Source: Capnocytophaga sp. oral taxon 878 (GTDB lineage Bacteria; Bacteroidota; Bacteroidia; Flavobacteriales; Flavobacteriaceae). From it: 64,000 nt of DNA. Location of the stretch: the NCBI RefSeq assembly GCF_002999135.1, contig NZ_CP027229.1, forward strand, positions 1,632,001 to 1,696,000, in the 5' to 3' direction. The notes beneath the pieces were generated by a model that did not search any database, was not told where the DNA came from, and saw only the letters and a program-made list of their open reading frames with translations. How positions within the stretch are numbered: position 1 is the stretch's first letter; each line of letters starts with the position of its first letter. Positions 15,687-24,619 of this stretch are shown here, piece by piece. The position numbers and the translations under genes are program-made.

Positions 15687-17477
15687 ATGGAGCAACAAGA
15701 TGTCCAATTCAATTTTCCAAAGAATAACAGTAACTACATTAAAGTTATTGGTGTAGGAGGCGGAGGCTGTAACGCTGTTAACTTTATGTATGATGAAGGT
15801 ATCAAAGGAGTGGATTATGTGGTGTGTAACACCGATGCCCAAGCCCTTGAAAAAAGTCCAATACCAATTAAAATTCAATTAGGAGTTACTCTTACTGAAG
15901 GACTAGGAGCAGGCAACAACCCAGATGTGGGAGAAAAAGCTGCTCTTGAAAATATTGATGATATTCAGCGTGTACTTGAGGGTAATACCCAAATGGCTTT
16001 CATTACTGCGGGAATGGGAGGTGGTACTGGTACAGGTGCTGTACCTGTTATTGCTAAACAAGCTAAGGATATGGGTATACTTACCGTAGCTATTGTAACA
16101 ACTCCTTTTAATTATGAGGGACTGAAACGCAGTAGGCAAGCACAAGCTGGTATAAAGAAACTGCGTGAATGTGTAGATTCGCTTATTGTTATTAACAATA
16201 ACAAAATTAGTGAAATATACGGTGAACTAACAATTAGTGAAAGTTTTGGTAAGGCTAATGAAATCTTACTAAAGGCAGCTAAAGGTATGGCAGAGGTGAT
16301 TAGTAAGCACTACCTTGTAAATATAGACTTACGTGATGCACGTACAGTACTTGAAAATGGGGGTACTTCTATAATGGGATCGGCAATAGCAGAGGGTGAA
16401 AACCGTGCTCTTGAAGCAGTATCAGGGGCTTTGAACTCACCACTCTTAAACGACAACAAAATTACAGGTGCTAAAAACGCTCTTTTGCTAATTACTTATG
16501 GTACTAAAGAAGCCACCCAACGTGAAGTAACTGAGATTAACACCTATATACAAGAACAGGCTGGTGATAATATGGCAGACCTTATCTATGGTATTGGTGC
16601 AGATGAGACTTTAGGGGAAGGTATTTCGGTAGTAGTAATTGCTACTGGTTTTGATGTAGAACAGCAAAAAGAGATTGTAAATGCTGAACCACGCCGTGTA
16701 ATTCATGTATTAGAAGAAAATCAGACTGTTACTCGTGATTTAACTGAAAAAAGAGGTGCTGTAGTAAATACTACAACAACAAGTAGTAAAGAAGAGTACC
16801 CTGTACCTACTGTTTCTGCAATTAAAAAAGAACCTTCATTGGCTGATTTGTTCAATATATGGACAGACTGCGAAGTAGTAACCGCTGATGATACTTTTGT
16901 AATTGTGGACAAAACTATTCCTAAATGGGAACCACAAGTACAAACTAAGCAAGAGGTAATAGAAGTAGCTCAGCCTGTATACGCTAAAGAAAATGCTCCT
17001 ATTATTCATCAGTTGAGAGAGGAAGAAGAGTATGTGCCTAATAGAGGAGTTACTTCTCATTACAAAACACCTCCTACTATAAATGAAGAAGGAGAAATTC
17101 GTTATACTTTAGAAGATTATACTGAGCTAGAAAGAACTTTTCGGGATGCTAAACCTACTACTTTTGTAGAAGATAAAGTGGCTAATAAGAATAATGAATT
17201 TGTATTCTACAGAAAGGAAGAATCTGTTAAGCAACCAGCTATGCCTAATACTGCTCCTGTACAGATGCGTATGTTTGAGGATGAAGAGGCTGTAGAAGTA
17301 AAGCTTAACCCTATAGATGCTAAAATATCGGATGTGATGAACAAACGTTCTAACAGCTTGAAGGATTATAACTACAAGTTTGGAGCTAACCAATCACGTA
17401 CCTCAATAGGGAAAGACTCATCGGGGGAGATACAAATAAGACGTAATAACTCGTTCTTACACGAGAATGTAGACTAA
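15687..17477 (+). CDS. ftsZ: Cell division GTPase FtsZ
   Basis: A 596-residue tubulin-like GTPase that forms the Z-ring. The core (about 15-330) has [22 protein letters not shown], the signature GGGTGTGA and the T7 loop region ITDDIKEG-like segment. The linker after the core is long (about 240 residues) and acidic, as is common in Bacteroidota FtsZ. The extreme C-terminus ([10 protein letters not shown]) is probably the peptide that binds FtsA. Co-transcribed with ftsA and ends at a strong bidirectional terminator. Confidence 0.95.
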   Translation: MEQQDVQFNFPKNNSNYIKVIGVGGGGCNAVNFMYDEGIKGVDYVVCNTDAQALEKSPIPIKIQLGVTLTEGLGAGNNPDVGEKAALENIDDIQRVLEGNTQMAFITAGMGGGTGTGAVPVIAKQAKDMGILTVAIVTTPFNYEGLKRSRQAQAGIKKLRECVDSLIVINNNKISEIYGELTISESFGKANEILLKAAKGMAEVISKHYLVNIDLRDARTVLENGGTSIMGSAIAEGENRALEAVSGALNSPLLNDNKITGAKNALLLITYGTKEATQREVTEINTYIQEQAGDNMADLIYGIGADETLGEGISVVVIATGFDVEQQKEIVNAEPRRVIHVLEENQTVTRDLTEKRGAVVNTTTTSSKEEYPVPTVSAIKKEPSLADLFNIWTDCEVVTADDTFVIVDKTIPKWEPQVQTKQEVIEVAQPVYAKENAPIIHQLREEEEYVPNRGVTSHYKTPPTINEEGEIRYTLEDYTELERTFRDAKPTTFVEDKVANKNNEFVFYRKEESVKQPAMPNTAPVQMRMFEDEEAVEVKLNPIDAKISDVMNKRSNSLKDYNYKFGANQSRTSIGKDSSGEIQIRRNNSFLHENVD

Positions 17478-17497
17478 GAAATCTCTTTCATACTAAT

Positions 17498-17542
17498 AAA
17501 AAAATCGGGAGGAAAGCGTTATGCTTTCCTCCCGATTTTTTT
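17498..17542. terminator. Bidirectional terminator between ftsZ and the E2 gene
   Basis: A perfect 20-bp inverted repeat (17498-17517 with 17523-17542) around a 5-nt loop. The A run on one side and T run on the other make it work for both convergent transcripts. Confidence 0.92.
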
Positions 17543-17567
17543 GTATTCATTTTAGGTGTAATAAGCT

Positions 17568-18866
17568 TTAAAGTGTTCGGTTCATATCCCATTTTTCAAG
17601 ATAATCGGCGACACGCTGTACAAACATACCTCCTAGGGCTCCGTTCACTACACGATGGTCATAACTGTGTGAGAGCATCATTTTGTAACGAATGCCTATT
17701 ACATCGCCTTCGGGGGTTTCGATGACTGCTGGTACTTTGCGGATAGCGCCTATGGCTAATATACCTACTTGAGGCTGATTGATAATAGGTGTACCAAAAA
17801 CATTACCAAAGGAACCTATATTGGTAACTGTATAAGTGCCATCTTTTACCTCGTCGGGTTTGAGGGCGTTGGCACGGGCACGGCGAGCTAAATCATTTAC
17901 TATTTTGGACATACCGCGTAGGCTAAGTTCATCGGCGTTTTTGATAACTGGCACGATGAGATTGCCATCGGGGAGGGCTGTTGCCATACCAATATTAATA
18001 TTCTTCTTTTTAATAATAGTAGTTCCCTCTACTGAAATGTTCATCATTGGGAAATCGATAAGAGCTTTGGCTACTGCTTCCATAAAGATAGGAGTAAAGG
18101 TAAACTTCTCACCTTCACGTGCTTCAAACTCTTTTTTAACTTTATTACGCCATTGCCATATACGTGTTACATCGACTTCGCTAAAGCTTTGTACGTGAGG
18201 TGATGTATGCTTACTATGAGACATGTGTTCGGCTATTATTTTGCCCATACGGCTCATTTCGATACGCTGATCGGCGTGTTTTGTATAAGTGCGTTGTGGA
18301 GCAGCTGTAGGAGTTGCTACTGGGGTAGTAACTGTAGGTGCTGCCTGGGTAGGCTGCTGGCTGCGCTGGCTAAGATAGCTAAGTATATCGTCTTTAGTTA
18401 CTCTATCATTAAGCCCTGTGCCTTTGATATTATTAAGTTCATTTAGGCTAATACCTTCTTTTTGGGCGATATTTTTAACAAGTGGTGAGTAGAACCTATC
18501 GGAGCCTGTAAAGTCGGTTTTGGGGGTACTAAGGGTGGTTTCTTTAATTTGAGTTATATTTTGTGTTAGGATCTCGGCCGATTGTTGTACTGATTTTGTT
18601 GTTTCGGTAGGTACAGAGGCTGTTTGTTCGGTTTCGATGATAGCCATTACTTGTCCTATTTTCACGACGTCATCTACTTTAAATAATATTTCGGCTACTG
18701 TGCCTGATACTTCGCAAGGCACTTCGGAATCGACTTTATCGGTAGCTACTTCAACGATAGTTTCTTCGGCTTCGATATGGTCGCCAATATTTTTGAGCCA
18801 GTTGGTAATGGTAGCTTCGGCTACACTTTCGCCCATAGCGGGCAATTTTAATTCGTATCTTGCCAT
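17568..18866 (-). CDS. Dihydrolipoamide acyltransferase (E2) of a 2-oxo acid dehydrogenase complex
   Basis: 432 residues. One N-terminal lipoyl domain with the lipoylated lysine K44 in ATDKVDSEVP, a linker, a peripheral-subunit-binding domain (about 127-170, FYSPLVKNIAQKEGI), a Thr/Ala/Pro linker, and the catalytic domain. The active-site motif reads DHRVVNGALGG, so the usual Asp of HxxxDG is Asn here. The family includes E2 of pyruvate, 2-oxoglutarate and branched-chain complexes; a single lipoyl domain and the sequence style favour the branched-chain type, but this is not settled. It is the last gene of a four-gene minus-strand operon. No E1 or E3 is nearby. Confidence 0.88.
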   Translation of the reverse strand: MARYELKLPAMGESVAEATITNWLKNIGDHIEAEETIVEVATDKVDSEVPCEVSGTVAEILFKVDDVVKIGQVMAIIETEQTASVPTETTKSVQQSAEILTQNITQIKETTLSTPKTDFTGSDRFYSPLVKNIAQKEGISLNELNNIKGTGLNDRVTKDDILSYLSQRSQQPTQAAPTVTTPVATPTAAPQRTYTKHADQRIEMSRMGKIIAEHMSHSKHTSPHVQSFSEVDVTRIWQWRNKVKKEFEAREGEKFTFTPIFMEAVAKALIDFPMMNISVEGTTIIKKKNINIGMATALPDGNLIVPVIKNADELSLRGMSKIVNDLARRARANALKPDEVKDGTYTVTNIGSFGNVFGTPIINQPQVGILAIGAIRKVPAVIETPEGDVIGIRYKMMLSHSYDHRVVNGALGGMFVQRVADYLEKWDMNRTL

Positions 18867-18872
18867 TTCTTT

Positions 18873-19382
18873 TTACTTTATATCCTTCACTTCTTGAGGG
18901 AGGTTCATATTTTTAGTTAAAATGCCTAATTTGCTGAGGCTAATGTCGCCGGTGAGAGATAGTAGTACTGTTTGTTTTGAGCTCTCGGATGGTTCGGCAA
19001 TCATCAGGAGTTCTTGTACATTATCGGAGTTATTGGAGCCGCCTTTGGTGTAGAATTTGACATTTTGAGCATTATCTTTGACACGCATCAGCTCGGTAAG
19101 GGCGGCTGTTTTAACATACTGCAGGGCTTCTGCTTTTATTAGAGACGCAGCAGCTGGGTTTTCGGTAGTAAAGACTTTCATTCCTTTGAGTTTGTTGGCT
19201 ATTTCCATAAACTCTTTGGCTTCGGCGTCTTTGCTATCGATTTTGGAGAGCATTTGAAACATCTTTTGGGATACTATGGTACTGGCTATTTCTTTATTAG
19301 CTTCAAGTTTCTCAAAGGAGTTTTGCCCAAACAGAGACATTGAGACCAGCAGGGCTGGCAAAAGTAATAATTTTATCTTCAT
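18873..19382 (-). CDS. DUF4252 family secreted protein
   Basis: 169 residues with a signal peptide (MKIKLLLLPALLVSMSLFGQ). The rest is a mixed helix/strand domain of the DUF4252 type, which in Bacteroidota is usually found with small membrane proteins. No catalytic motif is visible. It is separated from the E2 gene by 6 bp and from the small upstream gene by 8 bp, so it lies in one operon. Confidence 0.75.
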   Translation of the reverse strand: MKIKLLLLPALLVSMSLFGQNSFEKLEANKEIASTIVSQKMFQMLSKIDSKDAEAKEFMEIANKLKGMKVFTTENPAAASLIKAEALQYVKTAALTELMRVKDNAQNVKFYTKGGSNNSDNVQELLMIAEPSESSKQTVLLSLTGDISLSKLGILTKNMNLPQEVKDIK

Positions 19383-19390
19383 AATGGATG

Positions 19391-19615
19391 TTAATTTGGT
19401 TTCTTTACTATTTTGTTTTTAGCTTCATCAAACTTTTTGAGGTAGTACATTTTCTGTACGCCTTTGTTGTATTCTTTTGAAAGCATAAGGAGGTTTTGGT
19501 GTACTAATTTATAAACCTCTTGGGCTTGTTGTTTTTGGTGTTGTGTTATGATGTAATAAGTTATGCTACTGAGTAGGAGCAGTGCTGAGAGGACTATTAC
19601 GATAGGTTTTTTCAT
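19391..19615 (-). CDS. Small single-pass membrane protein, unknown function
   Basis: 74 residues. One N-terminal transmembrane segment (IVIVLSALLLLSSITYYII) followed by a basic, helical C-terminal part. Its start overlaps the stop of the upstream gene by 4 bp (ATGA), which points to translational coupling. I do not recognise the family. Confidence 0.7.
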   Translation of the reverse strand: MKKPIVIVLSALLLLSSITYYIITQHQKQQAQEVYKLVHQNLLMLSKEYNKGVQKMYYLKKFDEAKNKIVKKPN

Positions 19616-19899
19616 TTCTTTTTAAATATAGAAAAGTCGAAATCAAGGAAATACAGGCTTATTAGGGCTAGTATGGCGAGTACTATCCAAAAGGTTCGGT
19701 TAGTGCCTGCGTTTTTTTTGTTTCGGCTATCGGTACGTATGGCGCGCCACTGCTCGGTAAAGTGGTTACTAACGGTTTCGCGATCACGGCGTATGCGTGA
19801 GCCCATCTCGAAGGTGTTACCTTCTTCTTTCCCTTCATAATAGCGGGGGGTATAGTTGAACCGTTTGTTTTTTTGTAATTGAAATAATTTTATCTTCAT
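19612..19899 (-). CDS. Small Bacteroidota-specific membrane protein
   Basis: 95 residues. The basic N-terminus (NKRFNYTPRYYEGKEEGN) and a single C-terminal transmembrane helix (FWIVLAILALISLYF) resemble a conserved small Bacteroidota protein that is sometimes mislabelled a riboflavin synthase subunit. It has no riboflavin synthase features. The start at 19899 is chosen because an upstream in-frame codon lies within the promoter. The -7 box ends only 6 nt before this ATG, so the mRNA has almost no leader. First gene of the operon ending in the E2 gene. Confidence 0.75.
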   Translation of the reverse strand: MKIKLFQLQKNKRFNYTPRYYEGKEEGNTFEMGSRIRRDRETVSNHFTEQWRAIRTDSRNKKNAGTNRTFWIVLAILALISLYFLDFDFSIFKKK

Positions 19900-19905
19900 A
19901 ATGCG

Positions 19906-19935
19906 CAAAGGTACAAAAGTTTTCTTAATTGGCAA
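19906..19935 (-). promoter_or_regulatory. Promoter of the E2 operon, nearly leaderless
   Basis: Minus strand: TTG (19933-19935), 19 bp, TACCTTTG (19906-19913). The ATG at 19899 is 6 nt after the box. Confidence 0.82.
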
Positions 19936-19956
19936 TGAATGGTGAACTTTTTTTTG

Positions 19957-19964
19957 TACTTTTG
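19957..19964 (+). promoter_or_regulatory. Probable -7 box of the DUF2797 gene
   Basis: TACTTTTG, 29 bp before the ATG. The -33 position at 19 bp spacing reads ATG, not TTG. It is divergent from, and close to, the E2 operon promoter. Confidence 0.6.
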
Positions 19965-19993
19965 TGCCCTATTTATTTAAAAAAATTGAGGAT

Positions 19994-20788
19994 ATGTTTC
20001 AGGGTGTTTTACAAAAAATGTACACTGAATGGGCTGACCCTATACGGTATTACTTACCTATGGAGGGTGATTTTGTGCTGATGAACAGCCTTATAGGCAG
20101 AAATATAGGGTTGGATTTTGTGGGTTACTGCTGTATGAACTGTGGGCAGAACAAGCCTATTTTTAGGCAGGGGTATTGCAAGGAGTGTTTTTTTGAGGTG
20201 CCACAAACGGCTGATTGGGTAATGCATCCGGAGCTGAGCAAGGCGCATCTTAACATTGAGGAGCGTGATTTGGGATATGAGCAGCAGGTGCAGTTGCAGC
20301 CTCATTATGTGTATTTGGCTAACTCGAGCGATGTGAAGGTGGGGGTTACTCGTAAATCACAGGCGCCTACCAGATGGATTGACCAAGGGGCTCACGAAGC
20401 GCTGATAGTGGCTGAAGTGCCTAACCGTTATTTGGCGGGGGTGGCTGAAGTGGCTTTGAAGGCGCATTTGGCTGATAAAACTAACTGGCGCAAGATGCTT
20501 ACTAACCAGATTACTGCGGTGGATTTGTTACGTGTGAAATTGGAGGTACGGGACTTTATACCTGAAGAGGTGCAGCCTTATGTTACGGAGGATTTTAAGC
20601 CTTTGTGTATTCATTTTCCGGTAGAAAGGTATCCTACGCAGGTGCGGAGCTTACAGCTATTGCAAACGCCTTCATACAAAGGTAGGCTGATGGGTATTAA
20701 GGGGCAATATCTTCTGTTTGAAGATAATACTGTATTCAATGTGAGGGGTAATGAGGGACTTGTTATTCAATTAACAATTAGCCATTAG
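19994..20788 (+). CDS. DUF2797 family protein with Cys-rich N-terminus
   Basis: 264 residues. Near the N-terminus CCMNCGQ and CKECFF form a probable four-cysteine zinc site. The middle part has VYLANSSDVKVGVTR and TRWIDQGA, which recall the GIY-YIG fold, as in the DUF2797 family. Whether it has nuclease activity is unknown. The start at 19994 is used because the open frame upstream (GTG at 19964) begins in the promoter. It converges with yaaA at a terminator. Confidence 0.82.
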   Translation: MFQGVLQKMYTEWADPIRYYLPMEGDFVLMNSLIGRNIGLDFVGYCCMNCGQNKPIFRQGYCKECFFEVPQTADWVMHPELSKAHLNIEERDLGYEQQVQLQPHYVYLANSSDVKVGVTRKSQAPTRWIDQGAHEALIVAEVPNRYLAGVAEVALKAHLADKTNWRKMLTNQITAVDLLRVKLEVRDFIPEEVQPYVTEDFKPLCIHFPVERYPTQVRSLQLLQTPSYKGRLMGIKGQYLLFEDNTVFNVRGNEGLVIQLTISH

Positions 20789-20822
20789 GTATTAAGAATT
20801 GATAGTTGGCTATTAGGAAAAG

Positions 20823-20865
20823 AAAAACTTTGCCAGAGTTGGGAGACTTTGACAAAGTTTTTTTT
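20823..20865. terminator. Bidirectional terminator between DUF2797 and yaaA genes
   Basis: A 10-bp stem AAAAACTTTG/CAAAGTTTTT (20823-20832 with 20853-20862), with a further weaker internal pairing, flanked by A and T runs. Confidence 0.8.
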
Positions 20866-20877
20866 ATTGTTTTGTTT

Positions 20878-21636
20878 TTACCTTATGAAGACGAGGGTAT
20901 TGGCGCTGGAGTGTTGTTCTGAAAAAGAATAGCCATCGGCATTGAAGCCTTTGAGATCATTGATGGATTGAATGTTATTTTGGGCGATGTAACGCACCAT
21001 ACGTCCGCGTGCTTTTTTGGCGTAGAAACTAATGACTTTGAGGGTATCGCCTTTGTAATCTTTGAATACGGGAGTAATGATGGGCACTTTGAGTTGGGTG
21101 GTATTGATAGCCTTGAAATACTCATCACTTGCGAGGTTGATAAAGAGTTCGCCTTCTTGAAGCTCATCATTAAGGGCTTGGGTTATTTTGTTTTGCCAAA
21201 AAGTATAGAGATTGGTGGCGCTGCCTACGGGGAGCTTGATGCTCATTTCGAGGCGGTAAGGGAGGATAAGATCTAAGGGTTTTAGGAGTCCGTACAGCCC
21301 TGAGAGGATGCGTAGGGACTGTTGTAACTTATTGATTTGTGGTATGGTAAGGGTGTAGGCATCGAGTCCTTCATATACATCGCCATTATAGGCGAAGAGT
21401 GCTGGGCGTGCCTGTGCTGGGGTAAGGGGAGTGTGCAGCTGCTGGTGGCGCTGCCAGTTGAGATTGGCGAGCTTGGGGGATATGCTCATAAGGGAGGAGA
21501 GCTGGGTGGGGTTGAGCTGCTGAAGGACTGTGGCTACCTTTTCTATTTCGGCAGAAAAAATAGGTAGGGTGTGGGTGGTGGTGGGGATAGGGCTGGTTTC
21601 ATTAATGGTTTTGGCAGGGGATAGGATGATTTTCAT
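20878..21636 (-). CDS. yaaA: Peroxide stress protein YaaA (DUF328)
   Basis: 252 residues, matching the YaaA/DUF328 family from the first residues (MKIILSPAKTINE) through ALFAYNGDVYEGLDA and RILSGLYGLLKPLDLI to the C-terminal FYAKKARGRMVRYI. In Escherichia coli the protein lowers intracellular free iron during peroxide stress. Single gene with its own consensus promoter. Confidence 0.93.
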   Translation of the reverse strand: MKIILSPAKTINETSPIPTTTHTLPIFSAEIEKVATVLQQLNPTQLSSLMSISPKLANLNWQRHQQLHTPLTPAQARPALFAYNGDVYEGLDAYTLTIPQINKLQQSLRILSGLYGLLKPLDLILPYRLEMSIKLPVGSATNLYTFWQNKITQALNDELQEGELFINLASDEYFKAINTTQLKVPIITPVFKDYKGDTLKVISFYAKKARGRMVRYIAQNNIQSINDLKGFNADGYSFSEQHSSANTLVFIR

Positions 21637-21657
21637 AGTGTGAAATAATTAATGGGG

Positions 21658-21687
21658 CAAAGGTACAAAACTATTTGTAATTGGCAA
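21658..21687 (-). promoter_or_regulatory. Promoter of yaaA
   Basis: Minus strand: TTG (21685-21687), 19 bp, TACCTTTG (21658-21665). Exact consensus, 21 bp before the start codon. Confidence 0.83.
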
Positions 21688-21764
21688 GGGGTATGCTTTG
21701 TGAGATACTGGGCGTTAGATGGAGCTAGAAGATGGTGAAAGGTGTTTTTTAAGAAGTGGCAACT

Positions 21765-21808
21765 ATCCTTCGTTTATCCTTCGTTTATCCTTCGTTATTC
21801 GTTCGTTC
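21765..21808 (+). repeat. Dispersed 44-bp repeat, copy C
   Basis: Units ATCCTTCGTTT, ATCCTTCGTTT, ATCCTTCGTTA, TTCGTTCGTTC. The first two units are identical, making it the most regular copy. Same subtype as copy A. Confidence 0.92.
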
Positions 21809-21894
21809 AGGGTGGAAGATAATTGGAGGGTAGTTTTGGGGGAGATATTGGGAGAGTGGGAGGAATTAGGGGTGAGCAGGAAGAGAATTTAGAT

Positions 21895-21925
21895 TTGTTC
21901 GTTAGCAAATAAATTCTTAACTTTG
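21895..21925 (+). promoter_or_regulatory. Promoter upstream of the amylase gene
   Basis: TTG (21895-21897), 20 bp, TAACTTTG (21918-21925). The spacing is one base longer than the optimum. It lies 179 bp before the amylase start. Confidence 0.65.
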
Positions 21926-22104
21926 CAGAATATAAAAATGAAGTAAGGCTTTTTGTAATACTTTTTGGGGGCTTTATTATTTACTTGTTGTGAGCTTTTT
22001 AAAGGGCTGCAATAGAGAGGAGAAGCCTATTTGGAAAAAAGATGGACTTAGCCGCGAACAAATGTATATCAGGATAAAAATTAAGTAATTGACAGATTAA
22101 TATT

Positions 22105-23937
22105 ATGAAATATATCATTACCCTTATGGGATTATTTAGCTTTTTAAATGTACACGCACAAATAGAGCGTGTAGAGCCGCCTTTTTGGTGGGAAGGTATG
22201 CAACACTCACAAATACAGGTGTTGCTATATGGGAAGAATATCAGCAAGTATAAGGTAGAAAGCGACTTGCCTATAACTAATGTACTGAAAACAGAAAACC
22301 CTAATTATTTGTTTGTGACTATTGAAACAAAGGACAAAAAAGCGGGGAATTACCATATTTCTCTGTTGGACAAAAGTAAAAAGGTGGGGAATATACGTTA
22401 TGAATTGAAAACACGAAGAGAAGGCTCGGCCTACCGTAAAAGTTTTGATAGTAGTGATGTGGTATACCTGATTATGCCTGACCGCTTTGCTAATGGCAAG
22501 AAAGACAATGATGCTTTTAGTACTCTTACTGACAAGTTGAACAGAGAGGCCGCGGACGGTAGACACGGTGGGGATATACAAGGGATTATTAACCATTTGG
22601 ACTATATACAATCATTAGGGGCTACGGCTATATGGAGTACGCCTTTATGTGAGGATAATGAACCGCAGCATTCGTATCATACATATGCCCAAACCGACGT
22701 GTACAAGATAGACCCTCGTTATGGTACCAATGAGGAATATGTGCAGCTGTCCAAGGCTTTGCATAAGCGGGGTATGAAGCTCATCAAAGACTATGTGACT
22801 AACCACTGGGGCAGCCAACATTGGATAGTAAAAGACTTGCCTTGTTATGACTGGTTGCATCAGTTCCCTGGGTATGGGCAAAGTACTTTTAGGATGAGCA
22901 CCCAGATGGATAGCAATGCTTCGGAATGGGATAAGAAGTATTGTGAGAAAGGGTGGTTTGCGCGCTCGATGCCTGACCTTAATCAGGCAAACCCATTGGT
23001 ACTGAATTATCTTACCCAAAATGCTATCTGGTGGATAGAGTACGCAGACCTTGATGGGCTACGTGTAGATACGTATTCATATAACGATAAAGAAGGCATC
23101 GCTAAATGGACGAAAGCGATTACGGATGAGTATCCGCACTTTAACATTATGGGAGAGGTATGGATGAACCAGAGTGCACAGGTATCATACTGGCAAAAGG
23201 ACAGCCCTATAAGTGCGATACAGAGCTATAATACTTATCTGCCTACTGTGATGGATTTTCCTCTTTTTAATGCGATAGGAGAAGCTTTTAGGATAACTCC
23301 TTCATGGGATAAGGGAATGATGCAGCTATATGATAGTTTTGCTAATGATTTTCTGTATAAAGACATTAATAACTTACTTATTTTTGCTGAGAATCACGAT
23401 ACATCGCGCCTTAATCACATATATCCTAAGATGGAAGATTATAAGCTTATTATTACTCTTTTAGCTACAGCGCGGGGTATTCCGCAGCTATACTACGGGA
23501 GCGAGATAGCAATGGCAGGCGACAAGAGTAAAGGTGATGGTGATATACGGCAGGATTTCCCTGGTGGGTGGCAAGGTGATACGCGAAACGCTTTCACTGC
23601 TACTGGGCGTACCAGTGTACAAAAAGATTATTACGATTTCACATCTAAGCTTTTTAACTGGCGTAAGGATAAGGCTGTGATTCACTATGGTAAGACTAAG
23701 CAATATCTACCAGAAAACGAAATGTATGTTTATTTTCGCTACAACGATACTGAGACAGTAATGGTTGTGCTTAACAACAGTGAAAAGCCGCAAACGCTTC
23801 AGCTGAACCGCTTTGCTGAGAGTTTGGCGGGATTTTTGAGGGGTAAAGATGTAGTATCGGGGAAAGAGATTGTTTTAGGAGATACTTTGGAAATAGGAGG
23901 GAAGACAAGTTTTATTATAGAGATGAATGGTAAATGA
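22105..23937 (+). CDS. Secreted GH13 alpha-amylase / cyclomaltodextrinase (SusA-like)
   Basis: 610 residues. Signal peptide (MKYIITLMGLFSFLNVHAQ), an N-terminal immunoglobulin-like domain of the cyclomaltodextrinase type (about 20-115), the GH13 barrel, and a C-terminal beta domain. The catalytic residues are all present: nucleophile D322 in GLRVDTY, acid/base E351 in MGEVWM and D432 in FAENHDTSR. It hydrolyses alpha-1,4 glucans or cyclodextrins, probably in the periplasm or at the outer membrane. No susC/susD lies next to it. The following gene starts within its stop codon (ATGA overlap). Confidence 0.92.
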   Translation: MKYIITLMGLFSFLNVHAQIERVEPPFWWEGMQHSQIQVLLYGKNISKYKVESDLPITNVLKTENPNYLFVTIETKDKKAGNYHISLLDKSKKVGNIRYELKTRREGSAYRKSFDSSDVVYLIMPDRFANGKKDNDAFSTLTDKLNREAADGRHGGDIQGIINHLDYIQSLGATAIWSTPLCEDNEPQHSYHTYAQTDVYKIDPRYGTNEEYVQLSKALHKRGMKLIKDYVTNHWGSQHWIVKDLPCYDWLHQFPGYGQSTFRMSTQMDSNASEWDKKYCEKGWFARSMPDLNQANPLVLNYLTQNAIWWIEYADLDGLRVDTYSYNDKEGIAKWTKAITDEYPHFNIMGEVWMNQSAQVSYWQKDSPISAIQSYNTYLPTVMDFPLFNAIGEAFRITPSWDKGMMQLYDSFANDFLYKDINNLLIFAENHDTSRLNHIYPKMEDYKLIITLLATARGIPQLYYGSEIAMAGDKSKGDGDIRQDFPGGWQGDTRNAFTATGRTSVQKDYYDFTSKLFNWRKDKAVIHYGKTKQYLPENEMYVYFRYNDTETVMVVLNNSEKPQTLQLNRFAESLAGFLRGKDVVSGKEIVLGDTLEIGGKTSFIIEMNGK

Positions 23938-24446
23938 TTAAAAAGGAGAATACTTGGACAAGTCTTAGAAAAGAAATAGCACAATTGATGGTGCAATTAC
24001 AAATTTCTAAAGAAGATTTTCGTCCGCTGGGGTTAGAAGAATGGAAAGCAGTAGAGACACATATCTATAAAACCTTCTGCAAAAATCAAAAATATAGGCG
24101 TTATTGGCTTTGGGAGGATTTTTCAGAAGAAGCTGTTGCCTATAGGATGCCTCATCATAATCCAGAATACTATCTCGACAAATTAATAGATAACCAAGAA
24201 GAAATATTTTTCATTTTTGCAGAGTCTGAAAATTGTAAGTTTTGGTTTTATGAAGGGAAAATAACCCCTGTACTTCCTTTGATAGGGGAGTTATATCATT
24301 ATGATGAATTTTACTTTATCTCAAAAAAGTATGAATGGCTTATTGGTATCAATCATCATGATGCTCTTATTGCTACTGGGAGCAAAGTAGAAACTCTTGA
24401 AATATTGTATAACAATGAAATGATGAATAGTGAATTAGAAAAATAA
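23934..24446 (+). CDS. Small acidic protein, possibly DUF6756-like
   Basis: 170 residues with no signal peptide, rich in aromatic and acidic residues. The segment FYFISKKYEWLIGINHHDALIATG resembles the DUF6756 family as I remember it, a family of small cytosolic proteins of unknown role; this is tentative. Its ATG overlaps the amylase stop by 4 bp, so translation should be coupled, although one product is secreted and the other is not. No terminator is seen after it, and the next 173 bp is AT-rich with nothing recognisable. Confidence 0.6.
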   Translation: MIKKENTWTSLRKEIAQLMVQLQISKEDFRPLGLEEWKAVETHIYKTFCKNQKYRRYWLWEDFSEEAVAYRMPHHNPEYYLDKLIDNQEEIFFIFAESENCKFWFYEGKITPVLPLIGELYHYDEFYFISKKYEWLIGINHHDALIATGSKVETLEILYNNEMMNSELEK

Positions 24447-24619
24447 GAGATATCAGGCAGACTGATAAAACCTACAACAATAAAAAAAGAGTTTTTTTCG
24501 AGAAAAAAAAATAACAATATATTCAGAAGAAGAAAAGAGTGCTATATAGAGTAAATAATATAGAGAATTTTTGTTATGTAGTACGTTATTATAACCCACT
24601 AATAAAATAAATATAGTGG

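Larger units (their letters stand above)
21637..22104 (+). other. Divergent intergenic region with repeat copy C and a possible gene remnant
   Basis: A 468-bp gap between yaaA and the amylase gene. It holds the yaaA promoter, the 44-bp repeat copy C (21765-21808), a G-rich stretch (21838-21872), a plus-strand promoter (21895-21925), and then 180 bp of leader. The leader opens with an ATG (21938) followed at once by a stop. Further on, a GTG-initiated frame (21990-22088, 32 codons) reads like the end of a small lipoprotein out of frame with its start. Confidence 0.55.
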
